A DNA stretch of 64,000 bases from Mycolicibacterium pulveris (GTDB taxonomy: Bacteria; Actinomycetota; Actinomycetes; Mycobacteriales; Mycobacteriaceae), in assembly GCF_010725725.1 (NCBI RefSeq), contig NZ_AP022599.1:3844001-3908000 (forward strand), in the 5' to 3' direction. Positions 27,135 to 37,530 of the stretch are shown piece by piece. The position numbers and the translations under genes are program-made. A model generated the notes under the pieces. The model searched no databases. It was not told the origin of the DNA and saw only the letters and a program-made list of their open reading frames with translations. The stretch's first letter is position 1. The number at the start of each line of letters is the position of its first letter.

Positions 27135-27518
27135 ATGGCGGCCATGACTCGCGCCTTGCCCCCTCGTCTCGTGGCCGGCTGGTTCCGGTTCGTCGCCTTG
27201 CTCGAGGCGGTCAGCTGGGCGGGGCTGCTGGTCGGGATGTACTTCAAGTACCTCGGCACCCCGCGGACGGAGATCGGGGTCAAGGTGTTCGGCATGGCGC
27301 ACGGGTTGATCTTCGTGGCGTTCGTCGCCGTGGGTCTGCTGGCCGGCCTCGCATTCAAGTGGACGCTCGGCACATGGTTGCTGGGGCTGCTGTCGAGCAT
27401 CGTGCCACTGGCCAGTGTGATCTTCCTCATATGGGTCGATCGAACCGGCCGGATCGGCGTCGACGCGGCCGGCGGGGCCCTGGCGCCACCGGGCCTGCCC
27501 GCGCCCGAATCGACGTGA
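27135..27518 (+). CDS. DUF3817 integral membrane protein
   Basis: 127 residues with three hydrophobic helices (about 15-37, 54-76, 80-100). The pattern FRFVALLEAVSWAGLLVGMYFKY is typical of DUF3817. A second DUF3817 protein is encoded at 51651. Function unknown. ATG 27135 and ATG 27144 are both possible starts. Confidence 0.85.
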   Translation: MAAMTRALPPRLVAGWFRFVALLEAVSWAGLLVGMYFKYLGTPRTEIGVKVFGMAHGLIFVAFVAVGLLAGLAFKWTLGTWLLGLLSSIVPLASVIFLIWVDRTGRIGVDAAGGALAPPGLPAPEST

Positions 27519-27531
27519 CAGACTTGTAGGC

Positions 27532-28425
27532 GTGACTCGACCCCGACCTTCCATTGCGGCCTCGATGGCCGGCGCGGTTGACCTGTCGGCGCTCAAACAG
27601 CGGGCGTCCGCGGGCGACGGCGGTTCGGCAGCCCCATCGGGTGGTGTGGAGATCACCGAGGCCAACCTCGAAGCAGAAGTGCTGGTTCGGTCCAGCCAGG
27701 TGCCCGTCGTGGTACTGCTGTGGTCGCCGCGCAGCGACGCCAGCGCCCGATTGGGTGATGCGCTGGGCAGTCTCGCGTCCGCTGACGGCGGCCGATGGTC
27801 GCTGGCGACGGTCAACGTCGACGCCGTGCCGCGGGTGGCGCAGATGTTCGGCGTGCAAGCCGTGCCCACGGTGGTGGCGCTGGCCGCCGGCCAACCGTTG
27901 TCGAGCTTCCAGGGCGTGCAGCCCCCGGAGCAGCTGCGCCAGTGGATCGATTCGCTGCTGAATGCCACCGCCGGAAAGCTGTCCGGCGGTGGTGATTCCG
28001 AGCAGCCCGAGCAGGTCGACCCCGAACTCGCGCAGGCGCGTGAATACCTGGACGCCGGCGATTTCGAGGCGGCACGCAAGGCGTACCAAGCGATCCTGGA
28101 CGCCAACCCCGGCCACGCCGAAGCCAAAGGCGCGGTGCGGCAGATCAGCTTCCTGCAGCGTGCGACGTCGCACGCGCCCGGCGCGATCGTGGCCGCCGAC
28201 GCCAAGCCGGACGACTTCGAGTTGGCCTTCGCGGCAGCCGACGTCGAGATCCTGCAGCAGAACGTCGCGGCGGCCTTCGACCGGTTGGTCGGGCTGGTGC
28301 AGCGGACCACCGGCGACGACCGCGCCAAAGTGCGCACGCGGCTCGTCGAGCTGTTCGAGCTCTTCGATCCCGCCGACCCCGAAGTGATCGCCGGCCGTCG
28401 CAAGCTCGCCAACGCGCTGTACTAA
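27532..28425 (+). CDS. Thioredoxin-fold co-chaperone (YbbN/CnoX-like)
   Basis: 297 residues: a thioredoxin domain (about 40-150) followed by a tetratricopeptide-like helical part (about 165-297). At the active site the sequence is WSPRSDAS, so no CXXC redox pair exists; the cis-proline region AVPTVVAL is kept. This combination is known from YbbN/CnoX holdases that pass clients to chaperonins. Equivalent to Rv1324. GTG start at 27532. Redox activity is unlikely from the missing cysteines. Confidence 0.9.
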   Translation: MTRPRPSIAASMAGAVDLSALKQRASAGDGGSAAPSGGVEITEANLEAEVLVRSSQVPVVVLLWSPRSDASARLGDALGSLASADGGRWSLATVNVDAVPRVAQMFGVQAVPTVVALAAGQPLSSFQGVQPPEQLRQWIDSLLNATAGKLSGGGDSEQPEQVDPELAQAREYLDAGDFEAARKAYQAILDANPGHAEAKGAVRQISFLQRATSHAPGAIVAADAKPDDFELAFAAADVEILQQNVAAAFDRLVGLVQRTTGDDRAKVRTRLVELFELFDPADPEVIAGRRKLANALY

Positions 28426-28465
28426 CCGCCGCCGCGTCCGCCTAGCCCGGATGGCCCGCCGGCCC

Positions 28466-28527
28466 GCCGAGGTCGACGAAATGGCGTGTTCTACTCGCAC
28501 TTTCCCGCCCGGTTGTCCCTTTGGGCG
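28466..28527 (-). repeat. Intergenic repeat, copy A
   Basis: On the minus strand it reads CGCCCAAAGGGACAACCGGG, then GCGGGAAAGTGCGAGTAG, then AACACGCCATTTCGTCGAC. The same unit occurs at 38997 and 48565. This copy lies between the convergent thioredoxin-like gene and glgB, and its short hairpin (CGCCC/GGGCG) is weaker than in the other copies. Confidence 0.8.
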
Positions 28528-28557
28528 AGAACGAGGGGCGAGAAGAAGCTAGGCCCG

Positions 28558-30768
28558 TCAGTCGGCGGGTTCGAACCACAGCGCGGCCAGCGGCGGCAGC
28601 ACCATGACCGCCGAAGCGGGGCGGCCGTGCCACGGTTCGGCGGTCGCCTGCACCGCGCCGTAGTTGCCGATACCCGCGCCGTTGTAGATGTCGGCGTCGG
28701 TGTTGAGGACCTCACGCCAGGAGCCGGTGTGCGGCAGGCCAAGTCGATAGCGCGTGTGCTCGGCGCCTGCGAAGTTGAACACGCACGCCATCACCGAGCC
28801 GTCGTCGCCGTAGCGCAGGAAGCTGATCACGTTGTTGGCCGAGTCGTTGGCGTCGATCCAGGAATAGCCCTCGGGGCTGGTGTCGCGCGACCACAGCGCC
28901 CGCCGGTCGCGGTAGATGCGGTTCATGTCGTGCACCATGCGCTGAATGCCCGTCGAGTAGCTGTTCTCGTCGAGCTGATACCAGTCGACACCGCGTTCCT
29001 CCGACCACTCGGCGCGTTGGCCGAAGTCCTGGCCCATGAACAACAGCTGCTTGCCCGGATGCGCCCACTGGTAGGCCAGCAGGCCGCGTAACCCCGCGGC
29101 CTTGACGTGGTCGTTACCGGGCATGCGGCCCCACAACGTGCCCTTGCCGTGCACCACCTCGTCGTGGCTGATCGGCAGCACATAGTTCTCGCTGAACGCA
29201 TAGAGCATCGAGAACGTGATCTCGTGGTGGTGATAGCTGCGGTGGATCGGGTCGCGTTTGATGAACTCCAGCGTGTCGTTCATCCATCCCATGTTCCATT
29301 TCATCGAAAAGCCAAGACCGCCGAGGTTTGTCGGGCGGGTGACACCCGGCCACGACGTCGACTCCTCGGCGACGGTCACCACGCCCGGCGTCACCTTGTG
29401 CACGGTCGCGTTCATCTCCTGCAAAAATTGCACGGCCTCGAGGTTCTCTCTGCCGCCGTAGATGTTGGGTGTCCAGCCGCCCTCCGGCCGCGAGTAGTCC
29501 AGGTACAGCATCGAGGCGACCGCGTCGACCCGCAGGCCGTCGATGTGGAACTCCTGACACCAGTACAGCGCGTTGGCCACCAGGAAGTTGCGCACTTCGG
29601 CGCGGCCGAAGTCGAACACGTAGGTGCCCCAATCGAGTTGCTCGCCCCGGCGGGGATCGGAGTGCTCATAGAGCGCTGTGCCGTCGAACCGGCCCAGCGC
29701 CCAGGCGTCCTTGGGAAAGTGGGCGGGCACCCAGTCCATGATCACCCCGATGCCGGCCTGGTGCAGCGTGTCGACGAGGAAGCGGAACTCGTCAGGCGTG
29801 CCGAGCCGTGAGGTCGGGGCGTAGTACGATGTCACCTGGTAGCCCCACGAACCGCCGAACGGATGCTCGGCCACCGGCATCAGCTCGACGTGCGTAAACC
29901 CCTGGGAAACCACGTATTCGGTGAGTTGCTCGGCCAGCTCCCGGTAGCTCAGTCCCGGCCGCCACGACATCAGGTGCACCTCGTAGGTGCTCATCGGCTC
30001 AAACACCGGGTTGTGCTCGGCGCGCCTGCGCATCCACTCGTCGTCGGCCCACCGGTACTCGCTGCGCGTCACCTTCGACGCCGTCTGCGGCGGCACCTCG
30101 GTGGCGAAGGCCATCGGATCGGCGCGGTCGCTGATCGAACCGTCCGCACCGTGCACCCGGAACTTGTACAGGCCCCCGACCTCGAAACCGGGCCAGAACA
30201 GCTCCCATACCCCCGTGGAACCGAGTACCCGCAGTTGCGCCTCGGCGCCGTCCCAGTGATTGAAGTCGCCAATCAGGCTGACGCCCTTGGCGTTCGGCGC
30301 CCACACCGCGAACGACACCCCGTCCACCACCCCGTCGGGTGTGGTGAACCGGCGCGGATGTGCACCCAGCGCCTCCCACAGCCGTTCGTGGCGGCCTTCG
30401 GCGAACAGGTGCAGGTCGACCTCGCCGAGGGTGGGCAGAAACCGGTAGGCGTCCGCGACGGTGTGCCGGTGGATCTCGCCGTCCGCACCGGCATAGCCCA
30501 CCTCGAGGCGGTAGTCGATCAGGTCGGTGAACGGCAGCGCGACGGCGAACAGGCCGGCCTCGATGTGGGTGAACACGTACCGCTGGCCGCCGATCAGCGC
30601 GGCCACCTCGCGCGCGTGCGGCCGGTAGGCTCGGATCACGGTGTGGTCGTCGTACTCATGGGCGCCCAGAATCGAATGCGGATCGTGGTGTTCACCGGCC
30701 AGCAGGCGGTTGAGATCGGCGGTATGCGGCCGCAGATGGGGGCTGGTGCGCGGATTGGTCTGCGTCAT
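28558..30768 (-). CDS. glgB: 1,4-alpha-glucan branching enzyme
   Basis: 736 residues. Introduces alpha-1,6 branches into glycogen-like glucans. N-terminal carbohydrate-binding module ([20 protein letters not shown]), then the GH13 barrel with nucleophile Asp in [10 protein letters not shown] and acid Glu in [19 protein letters not shown] block is present as [14 protein letters not shown] 30768 has AGGGAG 5 nt upstream; GTG 30774, overlapping the glgE stop as GTGA, is an alternative. Lies 2 nt after glgE, so the two act and are expressed together. Confidence 0.97.
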   Translation of the reverse strand: MTQTNPRTSPHLRPHTADLNRLLAGEHHDPHSILGAHEYDDHTVIRAYRPHAREVAALIGGQRYVFTHIEAGLFAVALPFTDLIDYRLEVGYAGADGEIHRHTVADAYRFLPTLGEVDLHLFAEGRHERLWEALGAHPRRFTTPDGVVDGVSFAVWAPNAKGVSLIGDFNHWDGAEAQLRVLGSTGVWELFWPGFEVGGLYKFRVHGADGSISDRADPMAFATEVPPQTASKVTRSEYRWADDEWMRRRAEHNPVFEPMSTYEVHLMSWRPGLSYRELAEQLTEYVVSQGFTHVELMPVAEHPFGGSWGYQVTSYYAPTSRLGTPDEFRFLVDTLHQAGIGVIMDWVPAHFPKDAWALGRFDGTALYEHSDPRRGEQLDWGTYVFDFGRAEVRNFLVANALYWCQEFHIDGLRVDAVASMLYLDYSRPEGGWTPNIYGGRENLEAVQFLQEMNATVHKVTPGVVTVAEESTSWPGVTRPTNLGGLGFSMKWNMGWMNDTLEFIKRDPIHRSYHHHEITFSMLYAFSENYVLPISHDEVVHGKGTLWGRMPGNDHVKAAGLRGLLAYQWAHPGKQLLFMGQDFGQRAEWSEERGVDWYQLDENSYSTGIQRMVHDMNRIYRDRRALWSRDTSPEGYSWIDANDSANNVISFLRYGDDGSVMACVFNFAGAEHTRYRLGLPHTGSWREVLNTDADIYNGAGIGNYGAVQATAEPWHGRPASAVMVLPPLAALWFEPAD

Positions 30769-30770
30769 GC

Positions 30771-32858
30771 TCACTCCCTACGCAGCAGGTTCAGGCGGTG
30801 CTCGGGGGACAGCTGTGGCATGTTCAGCACGTGCGCCACGGCCTTGCCCGGGTCGATGCGGACGTAATTGGCATGGCCCCACTGGTATTCCTCACCGGTG
30901 ATCTCATCGCGCACCCAGAACCGGTCATGGGGCTCCATGCCCAGCGCCGCCATGTCCAGCCACAAGGTGGCCTCCTCGGCGCCGAACGGGTTGAGCGTCA
31001 CCACCACCAGCACCTGGTCGCCCGTCACCGGATCGAACTTGCTGTAGGCCAGCAGCGCGTCATTGTCGGGATGGTGGAACTTGATGGTGCGCAGCTGATG
31101 CAACGCCGGATGGACCTGCCGAATCTCGTTGAGCTGGGTCAAGAACGGCTCCAGCGACTCGCCGTCGGCCAGGGCGGCCTCGAAGTCGCGCGGGCGCAGT
31201 TCGTACTTCTCCGAGTGCAGATACTCCTCGCTGCCTTCGCGCACCGCACGGTGCTCGAACAGCTCGTAGCCGGAGTACACACCCCACGACGGGCTCATGG
31301 TCGACGCCAGCACCGCGCGGATCGCGAACATGCCGGGACCGCCGTGCTGCAGGCTCTCATGCAGGATGTCTGGGGTGTTGACGAACAGGTTGGGCCGCGC
31401 ATAGTCGGCGTGCTCGACGATCTGCTGGCCGAACTCGATCAACTCCCACTTCGCGGTGCGCCAGGTGAAGTACGTATAGGACTGCGTGAAGCCGAGTTTG
31501 GCCAGCCCGTAAAGGCGGGCGGGACGGGTGAACGCCTCGGACAGGAACAACACGTCGGGGTCGTGGTTCTTCACCTCGCCGATCAACCAGGCCCAGAAGT
31601 CCGGCGACTTGGTGTGCGGATTGTCGACCCGAAACACCTTGACGCCGTGCGAAATCCAGAACTTCACCACCCGCAGCACTTCCTGGTACAACCCGGCCGG
31701 GTCGTTGTCGAAGTTGAGCGGATAGATGTCCTGATATTTCTTCGGCGGGTTCTCCGCGTAGGCGATGGTGCCGTCGGGCAGCACCGTGAACCACTCGGGA
31801 TGCTCGCGCGCCCACGGGTGATCGGGCGCGGTCTGCAACGCCAGATCCAGCGCGACCTCCAGGCCCTCGTCGCGGGCCGCGGCGACGAAGTCGTCGAAAT
31901 CCTCGATCGTGCCCAGCTTCGGGTGCACCGCGTCGTGACCACCTTCGTCACTGCCGATCGCCCACGGCGAGCCGACATCGTCGGGGGCCGCGGTCACGCT
32001 GTTGTTGCGGCCCTTGCGGTGCACCTTGCCGATCGGGTGGACCGGGGGCAGGTACACCACGTCGAACCCCATCCGCGCGATCCGCGACAGCGCCTTGGTC
32101 GCCGTGGCGAAGGTGCCGTGGACGGGATTGCCGCTGGCGTCCCACCCGCCCGTCGACCGCGGGAACATCTCGTACCACGCGCTGAACCTGGCCAGTGGAC
32201 GGTCGACCCACACGCCGTACCGCTCGCCGCGGGTGAGGAGTTCACGCAGCGGATACCGCGACAGCAGTTCGGTCACTGCCGGCGACAGCGCCGCGCCCGC
32301 GCGGGTGAACGGGTCGCCGGGCTCGCGCAGCCGGGCCGCCGCGTCGATCAGCGGGAACCGCTCCTGTCTCGGCACTCCGGCCGCGGCGCGCTCCAGCAGC
32401 CCCGCACCGACCAGCAGGTCGTTGGACAGTTCTCCTTCGCTCTGCCCGGCGTCCAGCTTCGCGGTCACGCTCTTGCGCCACGTCGCGATGGGATCGCCCC
32501 ACCCGTCCACTCGGAAGGTCCACAGGCCGACGGCGTCGGGAGTGAACTGACCGTGGAACACGTCCGGGGTCTCCCCGGTCGACATGGGCAGAAGCTGCGG
32601 TTTGATGCGCGACGCCGGGGTGACCACTTCCTCGACGGGCACGGCTTCCGGGGCCCGCACCAGCCCGGGGGGATCGTCGACGAGTTTCGGGTACGCGGTG
32701 CCGTGATAGCGCACCACCAGCGTGGCGGCGACGGCGTCATGGCCCTCGCGCCACACCGTCGCCGACACCGGCACGACTTCGCCGACGACGGCCTTGGCCG
32801 GGTACCGACCGCCGGAAACGACAGGTGCGACGTCGTCGATTGCGATTCGACCGGTCAC
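30771..32858 (-). CDS. glgE: Maltose-1-phosphate maltosyltransferase
   Basis: 695 residues from GTG 32858. Extends alpha-1,4-glucans with maltosyl units from maltose-1-phosphate; in M. tuberculosis loss of GlgE is lethal through build-up of that donor. GH13_3 barrel: nucleophile Asp in [10 protein letters not shown], acid/base Glu in [10 protein letters not shown]. The start is chosen because AAGGAG (32866-32871) stands 7 nt before it and the length matches the family (about 700); the open frame continues to 32999 without a ribosome site. Confidence 0.96.
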   Translation of the reverse strand: MTGRIAIDDVAPVVSGGRYPAKAVVGEVVPVSATVWREGHDAVAATLVVRYHGTAYPKLVDDPPGLVRAPEAVPVEEVVTPASRIKPQLLPMSTGETPDVFHGQFTPDAVGLWTFRVDGWGDPIATWRKSVTAKLDAGQSEGELSNDLLVGAGLLERAAAGVPRQERFPLIDAAARLREPGDPFTRAGAALSPAVTELLSRYPLRELLTRGERYGVWVDRPLARFSAWYEMFPRSTGGWDASGNPVHGTFATATKALSRIARMGFDVVYLPPVHPIGKVHRKGRNNSVTAAPDDVGSPWAIGSDEGGHDAVHPKLGTIEDFDDFVAAARDEGLEVALDLALQTAPDHPWAREHPEWFTVLPDGTIAYAENPPKKYQDIYPLNFDNDPAGLYQEVLRVVKFWISHGVKVFRVDNPHTKSPDFWAWLIGEVKNHDPDVLFLSEAFTRPARLYGLAKLGFTQSYTYFTWRTAKWELIEFGQQIVEHADYARPNLFVNTPDILHESLQHGGPGMFAIRAVLASTMSPSWGVYSGYELFEHRAVREGSEEYLHSEKYELRPRDFEAALADGESLEPFLTQLNEIRQVHPALHQLRTIKFHHPDNDALLAYSKFDPVTGDQVLVVVTLNPFGAEEATLWLDMAALGMEPHDRFWVRDEITGEEYQWGHANYVRIDPGKAVAHVLNMPQLSPEHRLNLLRRE

Positions 32859-32865
32859 CCCACCA

Positions 32866-32871
32866 CTCCTT
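32866..32871 (-). promoter_or_regulatory. Ribosome binding site that fixes the glgE start
   Basis: AAGGAG on the minus strand, 7 nt before GTG 32858. Earlier in-frame start codons, including the ATG at 32897, lack such a site. Confidence 0.75.
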
Positions 32872-32895
32872 ACGTTCCTGGACACGTTCCTGGAC
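32872..32895. repeat. 12-bp tandem direct repeat in the glgE-glgP divergent region
   Basis: ACGTTCCTGGAC occurs twice in a row, 32872-32883 and 32884-32895, just upstream of the glgE ribosome site. Confidence 0.85.
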
Positions 32896-33055
32896 ATTTG
32901 CGTCCTCGGCACCGCCAGGTCCGGCGTCGTCTGCGCGCGCCTCGAGAACCTCCTGGCCGCCCTATACCCACCGTAATGCGCCCCCCAACCCCCGGACACC
33001 GAAGCGATCAGGGTTGGGACTGCGCGGGGGCGAAAGGTCAGTAAGGTGGAGTCGC

Positions 33056-35704
33056 GTGAAAGCCCTGAGACGGTTCACGGTGCGCGCACATCTTCCCGGT
33101 CGGTTGGCCGCGCTCGAACGGCTGTCCATCAACCTGCGCTGGACCTGGGACAAGCCCACCCAGGATCTGTTCGCCACCATCGACGAGAACCTGTGGCGGC
33201 AGGTCGGTTGCGACCCGGTGGCCCTGCTGGGTCAGGTCAGCCCCCAGCGCCTGGACGGGTTGGCGACCGACGAATCGTTTCTGGGCCGGCTCGACTCGCT
33301 CGTCGCCGATCTCGACGATTACCTGACCCGTCCCCTGTGGTATCAGCAGCAACTCGAATCCGGCGCTGAACTGCCCAACGGCATCGCGTACTTCTCGATG
33401 GAGTTCGGCGTGGCCGAGGTGTTGCCGAACTACTCCGGGGGCCTGGGCATCCTTGCCGGCGACCACCTCAAGTCGGCCTCCGATCTGGGCCTGCCGCTGA
33501 TCGGCGTGGGGCTTCTGTACCGCTCGGGCTACTTCCGCCAGTCGCTGACCGCCGACGGCTGGCAGCACGAGAGCTACCCGTCGCTGGACCCGCAGGGCCT
33601 TCCGCTGCGACAGCTCACCGACGGCAGCAGCAATCCCGTGCTCGTCGAGGTGGCGATGCCCGGGGACAGCCAGCTGCGCGCGCGGATCTGGGTGGCCCAG
33701 GTGGGCCGAATCCCGTTGCTGCTGTTGGACTCCGACATCCCCGAAAACGACCACGGCCTGCGGGGGGTGACCGACCGGCTCTACGGCGGGGACCAGGAAC
33801 ACCGGATCAAACAGGAGATCCTCGCCGGTGTCGGCGGTGTGCGCGCGATCCGGGCGTTCATCGACCTGGAGGGCCGGCCGTCCCCGGAGGTGTTCCACAT
33901 GAACGAGGGACACGCGGGATTTCTTGGCGTCGAACGCATCCGGGAGCTCATCGACGCCGGCCTGGATTTCGACACCGCGCTGACGGTGGTGCGCTCGTCC
34001 ACGGTGTTCACCACCCACACCCCGGTGCCCGCGGGCATCGACCGGTTTCCGGTGGAGAGGGTCCGGCGGTATTTCGGCAGTGGTGTCGACGAGAGCGCGG
34101 ACGACGAGCAGGGATCGAGCGCGCCGGCGGAGGAGACCTCGCGGCTACTGCCGGGCGTTCCGCTGGACCGCATCGTGGCGTTCGGCGCCGAAGAGGATCC
34201 GACGAAGTTCAACATGGCGCACATGGGTCTGCGGCTGGCGCAGCGGGCCAACGGGGTGTCGCTGCTGCACGGCGAGGTCAGCAGGCAGATGTTCAACGGG
34301 CTGTGGCCGGGTTTCGATCCCAGCGAGGTGCCGATCGGCTCGATCACCAACGGCGTGCACGCGCCGACCTGGGCGGCGCCGCAGTGGTTGGAGCTGGGCC
34401 GCGAGCTGATCGGGGCCAACCCGCAGGGGGAGCCAGCGGTGTGGGAACCCGCGGTGTGGGAGCGGCTGCACCAGGTCGACCCCGGGCACATGTGGTGGAT
34501 CCGCTCGCAGCTGCGCAGCCAGCTCATCGAGGACGTGCGGGCGCGGCTACGGCGGTCGTGGGCCGAACGCGGGGCGGCTGATGCTGAACTGGGTTGGATC
34601 GCAACGGCTTTCGATCCCGAGGTGCTGACCATCGGGTTCGCGCGGCGGGTGCCGACGTACAAGCGGTTGACGTTGATGCTGCGCGACCCCGAACGCTTGG
34701 AGCGGCTGCTGCTCGACGAGAAGCGCCCGATCCAGCTCATCGTGGCGGGTAAGTCCCATCCCGCCGACGAGGGCGGCAAGGCGCTGATCCAACAGGTGGT
34801 GAAGTTCGCGGATCGACCCGAGGTGCGGCACCGCATCGCGTTTCTGCCCGACTACGACATGTCGATGGCCCGGCAACTGTACTGGGGATGCGACGTGTGG
34901 CTGAACAACCCGCTGCGACCGTTGGAGGCGTGCGGCACATCCGGGATGAAGAGCGCACTCAACGGCGGGTTGAACCTGTCGATCCGCGACGGCTGGTGGG
35001 ACGAGTGGTACGACGGTGAAAACGGTTGGGAGATACCGACTGCCAACGGACTGGCCGACGAGAACCGGCGCGACGATCTCGAGGCCGCCGCCCTCTACGA
35101 CCTGCTCGAACAGTCGGTGACGCCGAAGTTCTACGACCGCGACGACCGGGGCATCCCGACCCGGTGGGTGGAGATGGTGCGGCACACGCTGATCGCGCTG
35201 GGGCCGAAGGTGCTGGCGTCGCGCATGGTTCGTGATTACACCGAGAAGTACTACGCGCCCGCCGGCCAATCCCTGCGTAAGACGGTGCAACCCGGCGCGG
35301 ACGGGGAACCGTTCGGCGCGGCCCGTGATCTGGCGGCCTACCGGCGGCGAGCCGAGGACGCTTGGCCGAAGATCCAGATCACCGACGTCGACAGCTCGGG
35401 GCTGCCGGACACCCCGCTGCTCGGCTCGGAGCTCACCTTGACCGCGACCGTGCAACTGGCCGACCTGCGACCGGAGGAGGTGACGGTGCAGGCCGTGCTT
35501 GGGCGCGTCGACGCGAGCAACAACCTGGTGAATCCGGTGACCGTGCCGATGCAGCACACGGGCACGACCGAGGGTGGCAACGCCAGATTCTCGACGACCA
35601 CGCCGCTGCCGGTCGCCGGCCCGGTCGGGTACACGGTGCGGGTGTTGCCCCACCATCCGCTGCTGGCCGGTGACAACGAGCTCGGCCTCGTCACCCACCC
35701 GTGA
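33056..35704 (+). CDS. glgP: Alpha-glucan phosphorylase
   Basis: 882 residues from GTG 33056. Releases glucose-1-phosphate from alpha-glucans (or adds maltosyl-phosphate precursors in reverse). GT35 family; the pyridoxal phosphate lysine lies in [14 protein letters not shown], and [19 protein letters not shown] is the conserved segment after it. Divergent from glgE-glgB. The stop overlaps the next GTG (GTGA), so the lyase-like gene is coupled to it. Confidence 0.96.
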   Translation: MKALRRFTVRAHLPGRLAALERLSINLRWTWDKPTQDLFATIDENLWRQVGCDPVALLGQVSPQRLDGLATDESFLGRLDSLVADLDDYLTRPLWYQQQLESGAELPNGIAYFSMEFGVAEVLPNYSGGLGILAGDHLKSASDLGLPLIGVGLLYRSGYFRQSLTADGWQHESYPSLDPQGLPLRQLTDGSSNPVLVEVAMPGDSQLRARIWVAQVGRIPLLLLDSDIPENDHGLRGVTDRLYGGDQEHRIKQEILAGVGGVRAIRAFIDLEGRPSPEVFHMNEGHAGFLGVERIRELIDAGLDFDTALTVVRSSTVFTTHTPVPAGIDRFPVERVRRYFGSGVDESADDEQGSSAPAEETSRLLPGVPLDRIVAFGAEEDPTKFNMAHMGLRLAQRANGVSLLHGEVSRQMFNGLWPGFDPSEVPIGSITNGVHAPTWAAPQWLELGRELIGANPQGEPAVWEPAVWERLHQVDPGHMWWIRSQLRSQLIEDVRARLRRSWAERGAADAELGWIATAFDPEVLTIGFARRVPTYKRLTLMLRDPERLERLLLDEKRPIQLIVAGKSHPADEGGKALIQQVVKFADRPEVRHRIAFLPDYDMSMARQLYWGCDVWLNNPLRPLEACGTSGMKSALNGGLNLSIRDGWWDEWYDGENGWEIPTANGLADENRRDDLEAAALYDLLEQSVTPKFYDRDDRGIPTRWVEMVRHTLIALGPKVLASRMVRDYTEKYYAPAGQSLRKTVQPGADGEPFGAARDLAAYRRRAEDAWPKIQITDVDSSGLPDTPLLGSELTLTATVQLADLRPEEVTVQAVLGRVDASNNLVNPVTVPMQHTGTTEGGNARFSTTTPLPVAGPVGYTVRVLPHHPLLAGDNELGLVTHP

Positions 35705-36549
35705 TCCCCGCGCTCAAGGTTGCGGTCGACGGCGGACCCTACGGGCTGGCCGCCGGCGCTGACGACGCGCTGTGGGTGACGCTGGTGCACGCGGGTGCCA
35801 TCGCGCGCGTGACGACGACCGGCGATGTCACGGTGTATCCCGTTGCACCGCAGAGTCGCCCGTCGATCATCACCGCCGGCCCCGACGGCGCGTTGTGGTT
35901 CACCCGCACCGGTGACGACCACATCGGCCGGATCAGCACGGCGGGCGAGTTGAACGCGTTTCCTCTCGGCGAGGACCGCGGCCCCTACGGCATCACCGCC
36001 GGTGCCGACGGCGCGTTGTGGTTCACCGCCATGACGTCCGGTGAAATCGGCCGGATCTCGGTCGACGGGGAGGTGACCGAATGGCATGCCGTCGGCGGGG
36101 CACCGTCGATGATCACAACCGGGCCCGACAACGCCTTGTGGTTCACCCTCAACCAGGCCAACGCCATCGGCCGGCTGTCACCGGCTGATGGGTTGACTGT
36201 GCGGGAATTGCCAACTGCCGCGGCCGGACCCGTGGGTATCGCCGCAACCCACGATGACGCGGTGTGGTTCACCGAGATATCCGCCGAGAAGCTGGGCCGC
36301 ATACCGTTGCAGGACGCGATCCAGGAGATCGACCTGCCCGGCAAGCCGCACGCGGTGGTGGCCGACCCCGGCGACGGGGTGTGGGTCAGTCTGTGGGGCT
36401 CCCATCAGATCGCCAGGGTCAGCGAAGACGGTGAAATCGTCACGATCGACCTTCCTCGGGGCAGCGAGCCGCACGGAATCGCCATCGGCCCCGACGGCGC
36501 CCCGTGGGTCGCGCTCGAGGCGGGGTTCGTGCTGCGGATGCCGATCTGA
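35701..36549 (+). CDS. Virginiamycin B lyase-like beta-propeller protein
   Basis: 282 residues built from seven repeats with the pattern GPDGALWFT..IGRIS, the seven-bladed fold of streptogramin B lyase Vgb. Residues Y14, H217, H258 and E273 sit near the places of the Vgb active site (Y18, H228, H270, E284 as I recall them). Vgb linearises type B streptogramins; related proteins without that activity are common, so the substrate here is open. Starts with GTG inside the glgP stop. A role in glucan metabolism is suggested only by this coupling. No signal peptide, so cytosolic. Confidence 0.85.
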   Translation: MIPALKVAVDGGPYGLAAGADDALWVTLVHAGAIARVTTTGDVTVYPVAPQSRPSIITAGPDGALWFTRTGDDHIGRISTAGELNAFPLGEDRGPYGITAGADGALWFTAMTSGEIGRISVDGEVTEWHAVGGAPSMITTGPDNALWFTLNQANAIGRLSPADGLTVRELPTAAAGPVGIAATHDDAVWFTEISAEKLGRIPLQDAIQEIDLPGKPHAVVADPGDGVWVSLWGSHQIARVSEDGEIVTIDLPRGSEPHGIAIGPDGAPWVALEAGFVLRMPI

Positions 36550-36624
36550 GCAATTATCTGGACACCTGTTCAACGACCTCGAGGGCCCGGGTAGGTTGCC
36601 TGACAGTGCGTCAATTGACACAAC

Positions 36625-37416
36625 GTGTGGCGCGTGTGGCGAAGGACTTCAGCAGTGGCTCTTGGAACTGGACTGCGGCGCGGCATCGCTGTGTTGGCGA
36701 TCGGGGGAGTGATCGGTGGCCTGGACGCCGGGACGGCAGCGGCCGAACCGGTCGTGGGGCCCGTCGTCGACGTCGCCCCGGCGGCACCGACGCCGGAGGC
36801 CGCGCCGGGACCTGACGACGCACCAACGCCGCCGGACGGCGCGGTCGAGTCCACGCCGCCGGCGGTGACGGACACCCCCGACGGCTGGACGCTCACCCTG
36901 TCGGCCGACGACGAGATTCAAGCTCCGATCCCGCCGCTCACCACGGCGCTGTCGACCCGCGAATACGTCGTCGGCGGCACCTACACCGGTTCGATCACCG
37001 GCCCCGACGACACCCCGGCCGGAGGCACGCTCGAGGTCGGCTACGAGATCGGCTGCGGCATCGACATGAGCACGTCCAACGGTGTCTCGCTGACCGGCAC
37101 CGCCGGCATCAACCCGTCGATGGGAATCCTGGGCATCGATGCCGCGGGCCCGATCGAGATCGGCGTGCTGCCGACCGTCGGCGCCAACATCGGCGGCGGC
37201 ATCACCGTCGGGCTCAAGCCCGGCCTGGTCAACGTGGTCCCGGTGACGAAGAAGGAGTTCACCGGCGCCGACCCGTGGGTGAAGGTGAGCAACTTCCGGG
37301 TCAGGATCGACGGCTGCGTCGGCGAGTCCTTCATCCGTTCCTATGCGTTCCTGACCCGCTCGACCGACATGTCCGAAGCGGTGCTGGCCTGGTACGGCGT
37401 CACCAAGAAGGTCTAG
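36625..37416 (+). CDS. MspA family porin
   Basis: 263 residues. Signal peptide at about 17-40 (LRRGIAVLAIGGVIGGLDAGTAAA), then an unusual Pro/Asp/Ala-rich linker (about 41-82), then the MspA beta-barrel domain beginning DGWTLTLSADDEIQAPIPPL. MspA proteins form octameric water-filled channels across the mycobacterial outer membrane. Two cysteines (GCGID and DGCVGES) may form a disulfide. The best-known MspA lacks such a linker. GTG start at 36625. Confidence 0.92.
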   Translation: MWRVWRRTSAVALGTGLRRGIAVLAIGGVIGGLDAGTAAAEPVVGPVVDVAPAAPTPEAAPGPDDAPTPPDGAVESTPPAVTDTPDGWTLTLSADDEIQAPIPPLTTALSTREYVVGGTYTGSITGPDDTPAGGTLEVGYEIGCGIDMSTSNGVSLTGTAGINPSMGILGIDAAGPIEIGVLPTVGANIGGGITVGLKPGLVNVVPVTKKEFTGADPWVKVSNFRVRIDGCVGESFIRSYAFLTRSTDMSEAVLAWYGVTKKV

Positions 37417-37428
37417 CCCCTCCTCCGG

Positions 37429-37487
37429 GCGAAATAGCATTCCGGGTCGTCGCGCGTGCGAATTGGCGACCCGGAATGCTATTTCGC
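37429..37487. terminator. Perfect 21-bp-arm palindrome between convergent genes
   Basis: The left arm begins GCGAAATAGCATTCC (37429-37449) and its exact reverse complement lies at 37467-37487. The loop is 17 nt. It starts 12 nt after the porin stop and ends 43 nt before the stop of the convergent protease gene, so it can act as a two-way terminator. No T tract. Confidence 0.8.
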
Positions 37488-37530
37488 GGGCTGCGGTAAG
37501 CAAACCGGCGGCCGCGGGACACCGCGGGGG

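Noticed and set aside
34303..34581. Short plus-strand frames inside glgP in alternative frames
   Set aside because: Arg/Ala/Gly-rich compositions typical of off-frame reading in GC-rich genes.
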